The notes below the pieces were generated by a model. It did no database searches and was not told the DNA's origin. It was given only the letters and a program-made list of their open reading frames with translations. From DATCIH01 sp036507955 (GTDB taxonomy: Bacteria; Bacillota; Clostridia; Clostridiales; Clostridiaceae), in the NCBI GenBank assembly GCA_036507955.1, contig DATCIH010000015.1, positions 1-62,080 of the forward strand: 62,080 bases of DNA, given 5' to 3'. Made by a program: the position numbers and the translations under genes. Below, piece after piece: positions 59,712 to 62,080 of the stretch. Within the stretch, counting starts at the first letter, position 1. Every line of letters starts with the position of its first letter.

Positions 59712-61202
59712 TTATAGAAATTTCCAAGCTAAATCATTTAAACGAATTTCATTTCTGAAAGCTTGGGGATTAGTATCTTTATCTATTACTAAACATTCGA
59801 TTCCTACCATTTCGGCATAGTCTTGCAATTGCTCAGTAGTTACAAAGTATGAAAAACTTGTGTGATGAGCTCCCCCAGCAAGAATCCAAGACTGGGCAGC
59901 AACCTTTAAGGATGGTTGTGGTTTCCATAAAACACGAGCAACAGGAAGTTTTGGTAATGGTATTTCAAGCTTGACTGCATCTACCTTGTTAATAATTAGA
60001 CGCATACGTCCTCCCATATCTACTAAGGAAGCACAAACGGCTTCACCTGCTCCACCGTCAAATACCAATCTTGCTGGATCAGCTTTTCCACCAATTCCAA
60101 GTGGATGAACTTCAACTCTTGGTTTTGTAGCAGCAATTGTAGGGCAAACCTCTAACATATGAGAACCAAGAATCATCTCGTTACCTGGTTCAAAGTGATA
60201 TGTATAGTCTTCCATAATGGAAGTTCCTTTGCCTTGAGCCATTATTTTCATAACCCTAACTAGAGTAGCAGTTTTCCAATCACCCTCAGGTCCAAAGCCA
60301 TAGCCTTCAGCCATTAAATGCTGAACTGCAAGACCAGGAAGTTGCTTAATTCCATGAAGGTCCTCAAAAGTGGTTGTGAAGGCACTAAAACCACCTTCTT
60401 CTAAGAAAGCTTTCATACCTAATTCAATTTTTGCTTGTTCTAGTACTGAATCTCTTTCAGCACCTGGAATAAGAGTTTCTGGAGAGAAATCATAAAGGCT
60501 TTCATATACTTTAACTAGTTCATTTATTTCAGTTTCCTTAACAGCATCAATATATTCTACAAGTTCTCCAACTCCATAACCATTTACTGACCAGCCCAAT
60601 TTTATTTCAGCCTCTACCTTGTCTCCTTCTGTAACAGCAACATTTCTCATGTTATCGCCAAAACGAGCTACTTTTATAAAGCTTCCTTCAACAAAAGCTA
60701 CAGCGGAGCACGTCCAAGCAGCTATTCCTTTTATTACTTCAGGATCTTGCCAGTGACCAACTATAACTTTACGGGCTAATCTTAATCTTGCTCCAATAAA
60801 ACCATATTCACGGTCTCCATGAGCGGATTGATTTAGATTCATAAAGTCCATATCCATAGTGTCCCATGGAATATCTCGGTTAAACTGAGTATGAAGGTGT
60901 AATAGTGGCTTTTTTAAGGAAGTAAGTCCTGCAATCCACATTTTAGCAGGTGAGAAGGTGTGCATCCAAGTTATTATACCAGCACAGTTGTCATCAGAAT
61001 TTGCTTCTATACAAAGTTTTCTAATAGCATCAGAAGTAGTTACTATTGGCTTGAAAACAATTTTAAATGGAATAGTAGCATCTTTATCTAAACTTTCAGT
61101 TATTATTTGAGAATGCATAGCTACTTCTTCTAAAACTTCTGGTCCATAAAGATGTTGACTTCCCGTAACAAACCAAAATTCGTAAGGTCTTAATTCTAAC
61201 AT
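59712..61202 (-). CDS. araA: L-arabinose isomerase
   Basis: It converts L-arabinose to L-ribulose, Mn-dependent, in the cytoplasm. The 496 residues match the usual length. Signatures are EFWFVTGSQHLYGPE at the start, WMHTFSPAKMWIAGL, GEGDWK-like FGPEGDWKTATLVRVMKIMA and DYTYHFEPGNEMILGSHMLE with metal-binding residues, and AGGAHHTSFSY near the end. It is the last gene of the order araB-araD-araA, followed by a terminator. The ATG has GGAGGG upstream. Confidence 0.96.
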   Translation of the reverse strand: MLELRPYEFWFVTGSQHLYGPEVLEEVAMHSQIITESLDKDATIPFKIVFKPIVTTSDAIRKLCIEANSDDNCAGIITWMHTFSPAKMWIAGLTSLKKPLLHLHTQFNRDIPWDTMDMDFMNLNQSAHGDREYGFIGARLRLARKVIVGHWQDPEVIKGIAAWTCSAVAFVEGSFIKVARFGDNMRNVAVTEGDKVEAEIKLGWSVNGYGVGELVEYIDAVKETEINELVKVYESLYDFSPETLIPGAERDSVLEQAKIELGMKAFLEEGGFSAFTTTFEDLHGIKQLPGLAVQHLMAEGYGFGPEGDWKTATLVRVMKIMAQGKGTSIMEDYTYHFEPGNEMILGSHMLEVCPTIAATKPRVEVHPLGIGGKADPARLVFDGGAGEAVCASLVDMGGRMRLIINKVDAVKLEIPLPKLPVARVLWKPQPSLKVAAQSWILAGGAHHTSFSYFVTTEQLQDYAEMVGIECLVIDKDTNPQAFRNEIRLNDLAWKFL

Positions 61203-61226
61203 ATTTATCCCTCCAATATAATTCTA

Positions 61227-61916
61227 TTATTTTTGACCATAATAAGAGTTAGCACCATGTTTTCTCAAGAAATGCTTATCCAAAAGTACTTGATCTATAG
61301 GCTTTATTCCGGGAGTTAAAGAACAGGTATAATAAGCCATCATTGATATTTGCTCAAGTACAACTGCATTATGTACAGCCTCGAAGGCATCCTTACCCCA
61401 AGTAAAGGGACCATGGTTATTTACAAGAACTCCAGGAACATAAATTGGGTTTATATCTTTAAAAGTATCTAGGATTATATTACCAGTTTCCTTTTCATAT
61501 TCACCTTTTATTTCCTCAGGAGTCATTTTTCTAGTACAAGGTATTTCACCATAAAAATAATCTGCGTGAGTGGTTCCAAGTGCTGGGATTCCTTTCCCTG
61601 ATTGAGCCCAAATCGTAGCCCATCTGGAATGGGTGTGAACTATACCCCCCACTTCTTTGAATTCCTTATAGATAGCAAGGTGAGTAGGGGTATCAGAGGA
61701 GGGGTTTAAGGACCCCTCTACTATATTCCCATCAAGATCAACTACAACTAGATTTTCTAATTTAAGCTCCTCGTAAGGAACACCACTAGGCTTTATTACC
61801 ACAAGATTTTTTTCTCTATCTATTCCACTTACATTTCCCCAAGTGTAGGTTATAAGTCCCTTTTTAGGAAGCTCTAGATTAGCCTCTAGCACAGATTGCT
61901 TTAGTTTTTTTAACAT
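61227..61916 (-). CDS. araD: L-ribulose-5-phosphate 4-epimerase
   Basis: It makes D-xylulose-5-phosphate from L-ribulose-5-phosphate. A class II aldolase-fold zinc enzyme of 229 residues: TYTWGNVSGIDREKNLVVIK, PSSDTPTHLAIYKEF, the zinc histidines in GIVHTHSRWATIWAQ, and VLVNNHGPFTWG. The ATG has AAGGAGGG upstream, inside the gap after araB (16 bp). It sits between araB and araA in one operon. Confidence 0.95.
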   Translation of the reverse strand: MLKKLKQSVLEANLELPKKGLITYTWGNVSGIDREKNLVVIKPSGVPYEELKLENLVVVDLDGNIVEGSLNPSSDTPTHLAIYKEFKEVGGIVHTHSRWATIWAQSGKGIPALGTTHADYFYGEIPCTRKMTPEEIKGEYEKETGNIILDTFKDINPIYVPGVLVNNHGPFTWGKDAFEAVHNAVVLEQISMMAYYTCSLTPGIKPIDQVLLDKHFLRKHGANSYYGQK

Positions 61917-61932
61917 TTAATTCCCTCCTTGA

Positions 61933-62080
61933 CTATTTTGCTTCTGCCTTTATTTTTTTAAGTCGTTTCATGGCATCATTAGCGCCTCTACCAAAGTAGT
62001 CGTGTAGGATTTTATATTCTGCGTAAATTTTATTGTAGACTTCTACATTTTCAGGAATTGGTTTATAGTATTCTTCTTTC
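61933..62080 (-). CDS. araB: Ribulokinase, C-terminal part (runs off window)
   Basis: The minus strand at the right edge reads KEEYYKPIPENVEVYNKIYA, then EYKILHDYFGRGANDAMKRL, KKIKAEAK and a TAG stop. This is the C-terminal tail typical of FGGY-family AraB. The rest of the gene lies beyond the window. It would phosphorylate L-ribulose ahead of AraD, completing the araB-araD-araA operon. Confidence 0.85.
   Translation of the reverse strand, partial: KEEYYKPIPENVEVYNKIYAEYKILHDYFGRGANDAMKRLKKIKAEAK

Overview
The window looks like the chromosome of a saccharolytic, spore-forming, butyrate-producing Clostridium (sensu stricto or a close relative). The evidence is the very low GC content, strong AGGAGG ribosome sites with several TTG/GTG starts, a FabT-type fatty-acid operon, a Rex-linked crt-bcd-etfBA-hbd butyryl-CoA operon, a PrkA/YhbH/SpoVR cluster, and a glycyl-radical enzyme (anaerobe). 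No rRNA, tRNA, CRISPR array, complete transposase or prophage was seen.

Layout. 0-2.4 kb: citramalate synthase and a eukaryotic-type HisA. 2.5-13 kb: a beta-mannoside module made of a LacI regulator, divergent cellobiose 2-epimerase plus GH130 phosphorylase, an ABC sugar importer (binding protein and two permeases, no ATPase), and a YesN/YesM-type two-component pair. 13-18.1 kb: a RusA-like nuclease with a zinc ribbon, divergent from prkA-yhbH-spoVR. 18.1-21.6 kb: tsaD, a decayed four-helix-bundle (23S rRNA IVP-type) gene, flavodoxin, an exported unknown protein and a GNAT. 21.6-32.6 kb: a 12-gene fatty-acid operon with a sigma-A promoter overlapping two tandem FabT-like operators. 32.6-33.7 kb: a gene graveyard with a REP-like repeat, Uma2-family remnants and a GNAT remnant. 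33.7-38.9 kb (minus strand): DHFR, a HAD phosphatase, an unknown protein, and an RR-ABC-HK cassette of visibly higher GC. 39.1-49 kb: an internally deleted UvrA paralogue, an ArsC/Spx-like protein, a second HK-RR-ABC exporter cassette, an AEC carrier and an ABC-F protein. 49.2-54.7 kb: rex and the butyryl-CoA operon with a Rex operator. 54.7-59.6 kb (minus): DeoR regulator, PflD-type glycyl-radical enzyme, fructose-6-P aldolase-like protein and an alpha/beta hydrolase. 59.7-62.1 kb (minus): araA, araD and the 3' end of araB.

How the genes work together. The mannoside module is expected to import short beta-mannosides or related disaccharides. It should epimerise mannobiose to mannosyl-glucose and phosphorolyse that to mannose-1-phosphate plus glucose inside the cell. 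The fab/acc operon encodes nearly the whole type II fatty-acid cycle under its own FabT regulator. The crt-hbd operon runs the crotonyl-CoA to butyryl-CoA route under NADH/NAD control through Rex. The two HK/RR/ABC cassettes, the UvrA paralogue and the ABC-F protein together suggest an antimicrobial-defence neighbourhood.

The less ordinary signals are: the in-frame internal deletion in the UvrA paralogue; a two-copy ~100-bp element bounded by CAGGGA-type inverted arms next to broken genes; repeated operator-like palindromes (core GTAATATTAC) in the LacI/epimerase gap; overlapping, mutually exclusive inverted repeats at 38976-39015; the eukaryotic-type HisA beside CimA; and the RusA-zinc-ribbon protein outside any phage context. 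I see no clear candidate for a wholly new system.
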